NCBI RefSeq assembly: GCF_001447155.2
Contig: NZ_CP014754.1
Coordinates: forward strand, 2,790,001 to 2,854,000
Source of the DNA: Marinobacter sp. LQ44
GTDB lineage: Bacteria > Pseudomonadota > Gammaproteobacteria > Pseudomonadales > Oleiphilaceae
DNA length: 64,000 nucleotides
Direction of reading: 5' to 3'
Shown: in pieces, positions 55,021 through 62,884 of the stretch
Position numbering within the stretch: the stretch's first letter is position 1
Layout: every line of letters starts with the position of its first letter
Notes under the pieces: generated by a model
The model's database searches: none
Seen by the model: only the letters and a program-made list of their open reading frames with translations
What the model was told of the DNA's origin: nothing
Program-made: the position numbers and the translations under genes

Positions 55021-56073
55021 ATGAACATGCCGCTGAAATCCGAAACGCTGGGCGAGCAAATCGCAAGTGCCTGCCAGCACCGACAGGAAGCCACACTGCC
55101 CACCGCGGGCGAGTTGCGCCAGCAGTTTCCTGCCGGTGAGCACCTGGTTCGGGCCATCGCCAGTTACCGTGAGCAGATCCGCGCCGTACTGCACGGTCAG
55201 GACGACCGAACCCTGATTGTGATGGGTCCGTGTTCGATTCACGATGAACAGGCCGCCCTGGATTACGCTACCCGTCTGAAAACCCTGACGGACGAGGTGA
55301 GTGATCGCTTCCTGATAGTAATGCGCGCCTACCTGGAAAAACCACGCACCACGGTGGGTTGGAAAGGCCTTTTATACGATCCCGAGCGCACCGGCCAGGG
55401 CGACCTGAAGCAGGGCCTGGAACGTTCCCGCAAGCTGTTGCTGGCGCTCTCTGAGCTGGGTTTGCCGCTGGCGACGGAAGCCCTGAGCCCGTTCATGATG
55501 GATTACCTGGGTGACCTGGTGAGCTGGACCGCCATCGGTGCCCGCACCACCGAATCCCAGATTCATCGGGAAATGGTCAGCGGTTTGCCCATGCCAACCG
55601 GGTTCAAAAACGGCACCGATGGCGGGGTAGCGGTGGCCACCCACGCCATGCAGTCTGCCTCTTACCCGCATCATCACTTGGGTATTTCCCACGCCGGGGC
55701 GCCGGTGATGGTCACGACGGCGGGCAATCCGGATACTCACCTGGTGCTGCGTGGTGGCCGGGGCGTGACCAATTACGACGCCGGGAGTATTGCCAGGGCC
55801 GTGGCGGAATTGCAGAAGGCTGGTGTGTCGACCGCGGTGATGGTGGATTGCAGTCACGATAACGCCTGCAAGCAGGCGGAGCGGCAACTGGACATTGCCC
55901 GTGAGGTCATGGCCCAGAAGCGCGCGGGCAATACGCACATCAAGGGCTTGATGCTGGAAAGCTTCCTGACCTTCGGCCGCCAGGATGACGGTGACGATCT
56001 GATCTATGGCTGCTCGATCACCGATCCGTGCCTGTCGTGGGAACAGACAGAGGCTCTGATCCGGTCACTGTAG
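55021..56073 (+). CDS. 3-deoxy-7-phosphoheptulonate (DAHP) synthase, class I
   Basis: 350 residues from the ATG at 55021, after the attenuator. It condenses PEP and erythrose-4-phosphate, the entry to the shikimate pathway. Motifs: LIVMGPCSIHDEQAALDYA, MRAYLEKPRTTVGWKG, WTAIGARTTESQIHRE, GFKNGTDG, HLVLRGGRGVTNYD and MVDCSHDNACKQ. It matches the AroF/G/H group; which feedback type is not clear from sequence. The leader with Trp, Phe and Tyr codons suggests control by all three products. Its 3' end overlaps the convergent lysE-like gene by 56 bp. Confidence 0.95.
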   Translation: MNMPLKSETLGEQIASACQHRQEATLPTAGELRQQFPAGEHLVRAIASYREQIRAVLHGQDDRTLIVMGPCSIHDEQAALDYATRLKTLTDEVSDRFLIVMRAYLEKPRTTVGWKGLLYDPERTGQGDLKQGLERSRKLLLALSELGLPLATEALSPFMMDYLGDLVSWTAIGARTTESQIHREMVSGLPMPTGFKNGTDGGVAVATHAMQSASYPHHHLGISHAGAPVMVTTAGNPDTHLVLRGGRGVTNYDAGSIARAVAELQKAGVSTAVMVDCSHDNACKQAERQLDIAREVMAQKRAGNTHIKGLMLESFLTFGRQDDGDDLIYGCSITDPCLSWEQTEALIRSL

Positions 56074-56689
56074 ACAGCAGTAGTTGCCCGGCCAGCAGCA
56101 CCAGAATGCCCCCCATCAGCCTGTCCAGCCAGTGTCCGAACCGGCTGAATCCCCGGCGGACGCGGGGCTGAGTGAAGAACACGGCTACCATGGCAAACCA
56201 GAGCCCGGTTGCGAGCGCCATGTAGAGGCCGTAGCCGGCCTGCAGCAACAGGGGAGTGCCGGGGTTGATCACCACTGAAAACAGAGACACAAAAAACAGT
56301 GTGGCCTTGGGATTCAGGGCGTTGGTCAGAAACCCCAACCGAAATGCACCCCAGCCGGTCTGGACTTTGCTGCCCTTTGCCTCGACGTGAACACCTCCCG
56401 GTTTTGCCCGCAGGCAATGCCAGGCAATCCAGAGCAGATACAGTGCCCCGACCACTTTCAGTACGGTGAACAGCATAATCGACTGCTGAATGATCAGCCC
56501 GATGCCCAGCAACGAATACCCCACATGCAGCAAGATACCCAGGCCTATGCCGCCGGCACTGAGCAAGGCATTACGGCGTGACTGGGTCAGCGCCTGCCTT
56601 AGCATGATGGCAAAGTCCGGGCCCGGACTGGCCACTGCCAGCAGGTGGACCAGTGCGACGGTTAGGAATTCCAGCCAGTAATTGTGCAC
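56018..56689 (-). CDS. LysE/RhtB-family exporter
   Basis: 223 residues, six hydrophobic helices. ASPGPDFAIMLRQALTQSRRNALLSAGGIGLGILLHVGYSLLGIG is the family signature (PGP near residue 22), with FRLGFLTNALNPKATLFF in the middle. It exports amino acids or homoserine lactone-type compounds; substrate unknown. It overlaps the end of DAHP synthase on the opposite strand, so a role in aromatic amino acid export is possible but unproved. Confidence 0.9.
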   Translation of the reverse strand: MHNYWLEFLTVALVHLLAVASPGPDFAIMLRQALTQSRRNALLSAGGIGLGILLHVGYSLLGIGLIIQQSIMLFTVLKVVGALYLLWIAWHCLRAKPGGVHVEAKGSKVQTGWGAFRLGFLTNALNPKATLFFVSLFSVVINPGTPLLLQAGYGLYMALATGLWFAMVAVFFTQPRVRRGFSRFGHWLDRLMGGILVLLAGQLLLSTVTGSEPLSVPTTGTDR

Positions 56690-56849
56690 CTGAGATCTCC
56701 GGAAAGCGTGTGTAGGTTACTAAGCAGCTTGCTCGTGACTCGCAAGCATAAGCGGATTTTTTCCCGGTTTCACCTGTCAGGTACCGGTAAGGTTTCTATA
56801 CTTGCAGTTTAACTGGCCGAAATATCGGGTTTTTTGATCGCCGGGAGGC

Positions 56850-58292
56850 ATGATGGACAAGCGAGAAGTGGATGTAGCGATTATCGGCGCGGGTACCGCC
56901 GGCATGGTCGCCTATCAGCGAGTGCGCAAAGTGACCGACAGCGTGGTGCTGATCGAGGGTGAGCAATACGGCACCACCTGTGCAAGGGTTGGTTGCATGC
57001 CCAGCAAGTTGCTGATTGCGGCCGCCGAGCGGGCCCACGATGTTGCCACGGCGGATCGCTTTGGGGTGCTGGCCGGGGAGGTCAGAGTCGACGGCCGACG
57101 AGTGATGGAACGGGTTCGTGCCGAGCGGGACCGGTTTGTCGCGCCGGTTGTTCGTTCCATGGAGTCTCTGCCTGCTGAACACCGCCTGATGGGGCATGCC
57201 CGCTTTGTGGATAGCCATCGACTGGCGGTGGGGGATCACACCGAAGTTACGGCGGGGCGCATCATCATTGCCACCGGGTCGAGGGCCAATATTCCAGGCG
57301 CTTTAAAAGAGGCTAAAGACCGCCTTATCGTGAATGACGATGTGTTCGACTGGCAGGATCTGCCCGGTTCGGTTGCTGTCTTTGGTCCTGGCATCATTGG
57401 TCTTGAGCTGGGCCAGGCGTTGAGCCGTTTGGGTGTGCGTGTCCGGTTGTTCGGCGTCAGCGGCGGCATTGGTGGCCTGCGGGATGAAAAGATTCGTGAC
57501 TATGCCCTGAACACGTTCCGCGAGGAATTTGCCCTCAGCCCGAAAGCCGACACCAAAAAGGTGGAGCGCACAGAACAAGGGGTTGAGGTTACCTGGGTGG
57601 AGGATGGCATAGAACATAAGGAATGCTTTGATTACCTGCTGGCCGCCACCGGTCGGCGCCCGAACGTCGATAACCTGGATATCCAGAATGCCGGGATTGA
57701 GCTGGATGACCGGGGCATGCCGGATTTTGACGACCACACTCTGCGCTGCGGCGACAGTCACATTTTCATTGCCGGTGATGTGAACAACCATCGGCCCTTG
57801 CTGCATGAGGCCGCCGATGAGGGTCGCATAGCGGGAGACAACGCAGCCGCCTGGCCGGATGTGCAGGCCGGATTACGCAAAACGCCGCTGGCGGTGGTGT
57901 TTGCCGACCCGCAAATTGCCTCGGTCGGGCTGACTATCCATCAGGTTGATGAGAAGTGCCAGGGCTGTTTTGCCGTGGGTGAGGTGTGTTTTGAAGATCA
58001 GGGCCGCAGCAAGGTGATTGGCAAAGACCGTGGCCTGTTGAGAGTATACGGGGAGCATGGCAGCGGCTTGTTCATGGGTGCGGAAATGTTCGGGCCGGCG
58101 GCAGAGCACATTGCTCACCTGCTGGCCTGGTCGGCGCAGCAGCGACTGACAGTCAGTGAGATGCTGGAAATGCCCTTTTACCACCCGGTGATTGAAGAGG
58201 GCCTGCGCACGGCGCTGAAAGACCTGAACCGCAATCTCAAGATTGGCCCCGCGCCAGCCGAAGGCTGCATGGATTGTGGGCCAGGGGTTTGA
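56850..58292 (+). CDS. Dihydrolipoamide-dehydrogenase-like flavoprotein
   Basis: 480 residues. FAD site VDVAIIGAGTAGMVAYQRV, redox disulphide TTCARVGCMPSKLL (C-x4-C), NAD site VAVFGPGIIGLELGQALSRLG, FAD site IFIAGDVNNHRPLLHEAADEGR, and C-terminal EMPFYHPVIEEGL with the catalytic His-Glu. The tail ends CMDCGPGV, an extra CxxC not usual in Lpd. No 2-oxo-acid dehydrogenase genes are adjacent, so it may serve another thiol or be a soluble reductase paralogue. Confidence 0.88.
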   Translation: MMDKREVDVAIIGAGTAGMVAYQRVRKVTDSVVLIEGEQYGTTCARVGCMPSKLLIAAAERAHDVATADRFGVLAGEVRVDGRRVMERVRAERDRFVAPVVRSMESLPAEHRLMGHARFVDSHRLAVGDHTEVTAGRIIIATGSRANIPGALKEAKDRLIVNDDVFDWQDLPGSVAVFGPGIIGLELGQALSRLGVRVRLFGVSGGIGGLRDEKIRDYALNTFREEFALSPKADTKKVERTEQGVEVTWVEDGIEHKECFDYLLAATGRRPNVDNLDIQNAGIELDDRGMPDFDDHTLRCGDSHIFIAGDVNNHRPLLHEAADEGRIAGDNAAAWPDVQAGLRKTPLAVVFADPQIASVGLTIHQVDEKCQGCFAVGEVCFEDQGRSKVIGKDRGLLRVYGEHGSGLFMGAEMFGPAAEHIAHLLAWSAQQRLTVSEMLEMPFYHPVIEEGLRTALKDLNRNLKIGPAPAEGCMDCGPGV

Positions 58293-58343
58293 CCCGGCCT
58301 ACGGACCCGGACTGCAATCAGGGCGCAGCTGACTTGACCTGAA

Positions 58344-58619
58344 TCAGCAACCCGGTGCGGTATTGTGCCGTAAGCTGGGGCCTTCGACGGTTGCATTTCG
58401 CTGGTGCCGGGCCCATATCTTCTCGTGGAAGAAGTAGGCTACAGTGTTGATGGCAGGTTCGACCATCGCTATCAAGCTACCGATCAAGATATCGCCGGTC
58501 AGCAGGTAAGCAACGGAGAACGCCACGATAAAGTGGGTGATGGCAAAGGTGATTGTTTTCAGTAGTGACTGGTCACCTTTTGCACCGTGATTGTGAACAA
58601 AGTCTTTCAGTGCGCTCAT
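58344..58619 (-). CDS. DUF2061 family membrane protein
   Basis: 91 residues, two or three hydrophobic helices. SLLKTITFAITHFIVAFSVAYLLTGDILIGSLIAMVEPAINTVAYFFHEKIWAR is the DUF2061 pattern. Function unknown. It is divergent from dps and shares the OxyR-like region, so it may be part of a peroxide response. Confidence 0.88.
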   Translation of the reverse strand: MSALKDFVHNHGAKGDQSLLKTITFAITHFIVAFSVAYLLTGDILIGSLIAMVEPAINTVAYFFHEKIWARHQRNATVEGPSLRHNTAPGC

Positions 58620-58660
58620 GATCAGCTCCGCATCATTCGGGTCGTTATATCCATTTAAGG

Positions 58661-58741
58661 ATAAACGAGAACTATTTCCAAATAGATTGTGCGATCCTCT
58701 TTGATAGCTGAGAACTATTATTTTTGATTTTTCAATATAAT
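58661..58741 (+). promoter_or_regulatory. dps promoter with two OxyR-like sites
   Basis: ATAGCTGAGAACTAT (58704-58718) fits the OxyR half-site ATAGnTnnnAnCTAT at every defined position. ATAAACGAGAACTAT (58661-58675) fits 8 of 10 and lies 43 bp away, about four helical turns. A good -10, TATAAT, is at 58736-58741, and the second site covers the -35 position, as at OxyR-activated promoters. Confidence 0.6.
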
Positions 58742-58849
58742 CTCATGCTATCACCGGGATTAAACAACTAAACTTCAGTCATCAGGCGCTCGGGCCTAAG
58801 CTGGGTGTCATAGGAAGTAAAAACCCTAACGCGAATCAGGAGGTTCAAT

Positions 58850-59323
58850 ATGGGTAAGAATTTCATCGGTCTTGATACAGACAAGACTCAGAAGCTTGCA
58901 GATTCCCTGAACGGGCTGTTGGCCAACTACCAGATTTTCTACATGAACGTGCGCGGTTACCACTGGAACATCAAGGGTGACAATTTCTTCGAACTGCACG
59001 CCAAGTTTGAGGAGTTGTATGACGACCTGCTGCTGAAAATCGATGAGATCGCAGAGCGGGTACTGACCTTGGGTCACCGGCCTTCACACGCCTACAGCAC
59101 CTACATTGAGACATCTGACGTGCCAGAGCGCAAAGACGTTGCCGACGGTAAAGAAGCGGTAGGCAATATCGTAGAAAGCTTCGGCAAGTTGATCGCCAAG
59201 CAGCGTGAACTGCTGAGCCTGGCCGGCGATGCCGACGACGAGGGCACCGCAGCCCTGATGAGCGATTATATTTCTCAGCAGGAAAAAACGGTGTGGATGT
59301 ACCGGAGCTATCTGGGCCAGTAA
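58850..59323 (+). CDS. dps: Dps family ferritin-like DNA-protection protein
   Basis: 157 residues, preceded by AGGAGG at an ideal distance. The ferroxidase motif is YHWNIKGDNFFELHAKFEELYDDLLLKIDEIAERVLTLG (His and Asp/Glu at the dimer interface). It stores iron with peroxide as oxidant and protects DNA. No long basic tail is present, so DNA binding may be weak. OxyR-like sites upstream support peroxide induction. Confidence 0.95.
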   Translation: MGKNFIGLDTDKTQKLADSLNGLLANYQIFYMNVRGYHWNIKGDNFFELHAKFEELYDDLLLKIDEIAERVLTLGHRPSHAYSTYIETSDVPERKDVADGKEAVGNIVESFGKLIAKQRELLSLAGDADDEGTAALMSDYISQQEKTVWMYRSYLGQ

Positions 59324-59355
59324 CTGCTTGGCTGAAAACGCTTTGAACGCATGGC

Positions 59356-60685
59356 GGGAGGCTGTAAACCAAATTGTGTAACTGCTCACGACTGAGTAAT
59401 CTTTTCAAAAGGATACCATCGTGGGTACACAAGTGGACCAAGAAAAACTCAAAGCTATGGCCGCCGAGCTGGCCAAGGACATCAAGTCTGAAAAAGATCT
59501 CGGAGCCCTCACTCAGCAACTGGTCAAGCTGACGGTCGAGACCGCCCTCAATGCCGAACTGGACGAGCATCTCGGATACGAGAAGCATGCGCCTGAAGGC
59601 CGTGGCACCGGCAACAGTCGAAATGGCTATACCGCCAAGCGCCTGAAGGGCCAGCACGGAGATGTGCCGATAGAGGCTCCCCGTGACCGTGATGGCTCTT
59701 TCGAACCTCAGTTCGTCCGCAAGGGCCAGTCCCGCCTGACCCAGATGGATGACCAGATCCTGGCGCTATACGCCAAGGGCCTGAGCACCCGGGATATCGT
59801 GGACGCCTTCAAGGAGATGTATGACGCCGACATCTCGGCCACTCTGGTGTCCAAGGTGACGGAGCGGGTGATCGAGCAGGTTCAGGAGTGGCAGAACCGT
59901 CCGCTGGATCCGATCTATCCCATCGTCTATCTGGACTGCATCGTGCTGAAAATTCGTCAGGACAAGAGGGTGATCAACAAGTCCCTATACCTGGCCCTGG
60001 GCATCAACATGGAAGACCAGAAGGAGCTGCTAGGCCTCTGGCTGGCCGAGACCGAAGGCGCGAAGTTCTGGTTGTCGGTACTGACGGAACTGAAGAACCG
60101 TGGTCTGGAGGACATCCTGATCGCCTGCGTGGACGGCCTCAAGGGCTTCCCGGATGCTATTGCTGCTGAGTACCCTCAGACCAAGGTGCAGCTGTGCATC
60201 GTGCACATGGTTCGCAACTCGCTGCGCTACGTGTCCTGGAAGGACTATAAGGCCGTGACGGCCGATCTGAAGCAGATCTACCAGTCTGCCTCGGAACACG
60301 AAGCCCGGCAGGCGTTGGAGGCCTTCGGAGAACGCTGGGACGGTCAGTACCCACAGATCTCCCGATCCTGGCACAGCCATTGGGACAACCTGATCACCAT
60401 CTTCGAGTATCCTCCGGCCATCCGAAAAGTGATCTACACCACCAATGCCATTGAGTCGCTGAACAGCGTCATCCGCAAAGCCACCAAGCGCCGTAAGCTG
60501 TTCCCCAGCGATGACTCGGCACTGAAAGTGGCCTTCCTGGCGATCCAGCAGGCCTCAAAGAAATGGACGATGCCGATCCGTGATTGGAAGCCGGCATTGA
60601 ATCGCTTTATTATCGAATTCGGTGACCGTCTGGACGGTCACCTGTAATGGGATGGGCAGTTACACAGATTTATTTACAGGCTCCC
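59356..60685 (+). mobile_element. IS256-family insertion sequence
   Basis: 1,330 bp. Imperfect terminal repeats: left GGGAGGCTGTAAACC and right GGGAGCCTGTAAATA (on the complement), continuing to GTGTAACTGC in both. The flanks show no 8-9 bp target duplication (CGCATGGC left, GCAGCACC right), so one side was rearranged after insertion. The right end abuts the IS30 element directly. Confidence 0.88.
59421..60647 (+). CDS. IS256-family (mutator-like) transposase
   Basis: 408 residues. Family stretches GRGTGNSRNGYTAKRLKGQHGDVPIEAPRDRDGSFEP, LYAKGLSTRDIVDAFKEMY, and the DDE residues in PIVYLDCIVLKIRQD, DILIACVDGLKGFPDAI, and YTTNAIESLNSVIRKATKRRKLFPSDDSALK. The frame is intact. Confidence 0.95.
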   Translation: MGTQVDQEKLKAMAAELAKDIKSEKDLGALTQQLVKLTVETALNAELDEHLGYEKHAPEGRGTGNSRNGYTAKRLKGQHGDVPIEAPRDRDGSFEPQFVRKGQSRLTQMDDQILALYAKGLSTRDIVDAFKEMYDADISATLVSKVTERVIEQVQEWQNRPLDPIYPIVYLDCIVLKIRQDKRVINKSLYLALGINMEDQKELLGLWLAETEGAKFWLSVLTELKNRGLEDILIACVDGLKGFPDAIAAEYPQTKVQLCIVHMVRNSLRYVSWKDYKAVTADLKQIYQSASEHEARQALEAFGERWDGQYPQISRSWHSHWDNLITIFEYPPAIRKVIYTTNAIESLNSVIRKATKRRKLFPSDDSALKVAFLAIQQASKKWTMPIRDWKPALNRFIIEFGDRLDGHL

Positions 60686-61745
60686 GCAGCACCGCTCATT
60701 TATAGTGCCCCGGAATATTCACCCCAGAACACCTCTGCCGGTGTCCGGTAACCCAGCCGTTTCCTGGGTCGGTTATTCAGCTGCTCAACCACTCGATTGA
60801 TATGAGTTTGGGACAGCTTGGCGAAGTTCGTCCCTTTCGGGTAGTACTGGCGTAGCAAACCATTCGTGTTCTCATTGGTGCCTCGCTGACCCGAGCAATA
60901 CGGATCACAAAAATAGGCGTCCAAGTTCAGCGCTTTGGCCATGTGTTCATGCTCTGAAAACTCACTGCCGTTATCCAAGGTCAAAGTTTGAGCCGCGCCC
61001 CGAATCGGCTGCAGAAGACGAATCACGGTTCGCGCTGTCTGTTTGGCCGTGAACTCGGGTAGACGACCTGCAAGCAAGTAGCCGCTCCGACGCTCAACCA
61101 GAGTTACTACACCAGATTGCTTGTGGCCCTGAAGAACTGTGTCGCCTTCCCAGTGCCCCAGCGCGCCGCGGCTTTCAACTTCTTCCGGGCGATGTTCAAT
61201 GCCCGTGCGATTGGGTATTTTGCCTAAGCCTGCATCCTTGGCATTGCGCCTACGACCGCGGCTGTTTCTGTGCCGGCAATAGCGCCAGAGATTGCCGCCG
61301 CTGAGCCGGTCACGATGGATCAGATCATAGATCCACTGGTGACTGACACGAACCGGCGTCTTCATGCGATTCATGAAGCCGGCGATCTGTTCAGGGCTCC
61401 AGTGTTGCTTTAATCGTGTGCTGACCCACTCTGTCAGCCACTGCAATCTTTTGTGCCATTTAAAGGCTCGGCTGCGCCTGGCGTTCGACTGTTGCTGCGC
61501 GTGCTCGGGGTCATAGCCCGAGGTGCTGTTTCGCCTTAACTCACGGCTAACGGTGCTGCTGTGGCAACCGATTATTCCGGCGATCTGTCGTTGGCTTTTG
61601 CCGGCCACACGCAAGGCCGAAATCTGATATCGTTGTGTCTGGGTCAGTTGTCGGTACTTCATCACTGCTTCACTTTGGTCGGTAAAGTCCGTGAGGGTAC
61701 CGGCAACGGCCCTCCCATCTCTACCTGGTTACACCAAAGTGCTGC
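60686..61745 (-). mobile_element. IS30-family insertion sequence (ends approximate)
   Basis: A complete transposase gene with short terminal repeats GCAGCAC (60686-60692) and GTGCTGC (61739-61745). The repeats are only 7 bp, so the ends are uncertain. It interrupts a porin-like gene on its right; the missing 3' part of that gene is not found on the left, where the IS256 lies. Confidence 0.65.
60700..61665 (-). CDS. IS30-family transposase
   Basis: 321 residues. N-terminal helix-turn-helix YRQLTQTQRYQISALRVAGKSQRQIAGIIGCHSSTVSRELRRN, and DDE residues in LGHWEGDTVLQG, TLTLDNGSEFSEHE and GTNENTNGLLRQYYPKGTNF. The end NRPRKRLGYRTPAEVF is the IS30 signature. The frame is intact. Confidence 0.95.
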   Translation of the reverse strand: MMKYRQLTQTQRYQISALRVAGKSQRQIAGIIGCHSSTVSRELRRNSTSGYDPEHAQQQSNARRSRAFKWHKRLQWLTEWVSTRLKQHWSPEQIAGFMNRMKTPVRVSHQWIYDLIHRDRLSGGNLWRYCRHRNSRGRRRNAKDAGLGKIPNRTGIEHRPEEVESRGALGHWEGDTVLQGHKQSGVVTLVERRSGYLLAGRLPEFTAKQTARTVIRLLQPIRGAAQTLTLDNGSEFSEHEHMAKALNLDAYFCDPYCSGQRGTNENTNGLLRQYYPKGTNFAKLSQTHINRVVEQLNNRPRKRLGYRTPAEVFWGEYSGAL

Positions 61746-62633
61746 AGTTATTATCTGAATTCACGCCTGAAAGAGGGGTGAAGGTTACGCCCTCTATCGT
61801 GCCCGTCTGGTAAATGGCCGTGCCTTTAACAAACAGGTTGCCGCCAGAGGACGGGCTTCTGTAGTCAAAGGTTCCGCCAACGTTTGACACGTCGTACCTG
61901 GAATTGTCAGCAATCGCTTTGAGCTCGTAGCCAATGCTGTTGATGTTTCCCTGACCTTCTGAGATCTGATCATTAGTCTGGTACAGCAAGAAGCCACCGA
62001 GCTTAAGGTTAGGACTCATTGCGCCGTCAATATTGATGGCGAAGTTGTCCGCACCGTCAAAGCCGTCATCAGCAGATTCCGCGGTGTTTTCGTTAGACGA
62101 ATCACCCCGTCCCCACAAAAGCTGATAATTCCACATGTGGGACAGTGGGCCCTGGGCCATCACACCCGTTGCCGTTTCATTCCACAAGTGCTTGTCAACG
62201 GATACCGGTTGCAAGCCCATCTTGATTCGGTGGTCGCTGTTGGAAGGTGCAGCGAAGTCAACGTATGCCCAGCGGGTCTCTACGTTGACGCCGTCGCCTG
62301 AGAAGTCGCCACCTGAGCCCTCGCCGTAGCGAATGCCACCAATTTCCGTGGCGTAAACACCCTTGACTTCATCGTTATCCGTTGCCGCTTCAAACCAGAA
62401 ACGATACTTAAGTTCGCCGAAATTTTCGGTTTCACCGTCGTCTTTCAGTGTGTTTTCTTTACCCGTCAGGCCGGACCCATTAAACCAGTCGCGCTGATTG
62501 CTGTAGGCCTGGAACCGGTTATTCATGTCACCGTGAAAACAAATTTTGCTGCCTGGACTGATACGCTATAACCCATTGCGGCGTTCGCGATAAGAATCGC
62601 CGAGCACAGCCTTGCTTTGCTGAAGTTGGACAC
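61746..62633 (-). pseudogene. Porin-like outer-membrane gene: frameshifted and cut by IS30
   Basis: A signal peptide is read from the GTG at 62633 (GGGGGA seven bases upstream): FSKARLCSAILIANAAMGYSVSVQAAKFVF. Just after, near 62529, the frame breaks and the body resumes in another frame as MNNRFQAYSNQRDWF to GVNSDNN, about 255 residues of beta-strand-rich sequence. One missing base would restore AAKFVFTGDMNNRF. The 3' end is replaced by IS30 sequence. Hence a pseudogene, unless the frameshift is a sequencing error. Confidence 0.8.
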
Positions 62634-62848
62634 TTTTATTCCCCCGATAATTCACGTGCACAGAGCCGTCAACGTGTCAGGCTGTGTGGCCTCATGATTG
62701 CCAAACTGGACTTTTCGCTTGAACGAGAGTTGTTTAAGCACTCTCTTTGGCGGAAAGGTCTGAATCTATGACCAAATAGTCAATACCGAAAAAATCTTTA
62801 CCGTGAAAACCTTCGGCGCCCCAACCCTAAAATGTTCAGAGTCAAAGC

Positions 62849-62869
62849 GCCGAAGACTAGTCTTTCGGC
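62849..62869 (-). terminator. Possible terminator hairpin after the porin-like gene
   Basis: GCCGAAAGAC and GTCTTCGGC pair around TAG/CTA on the minus strand, 16 bp past the stop at 62885, followed by GCTTTG. The T-run is short, so termination strength is uncertain. Confidence 0.4.
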
Positions 62870-62884
62870 TGTCGTTACGACAGT

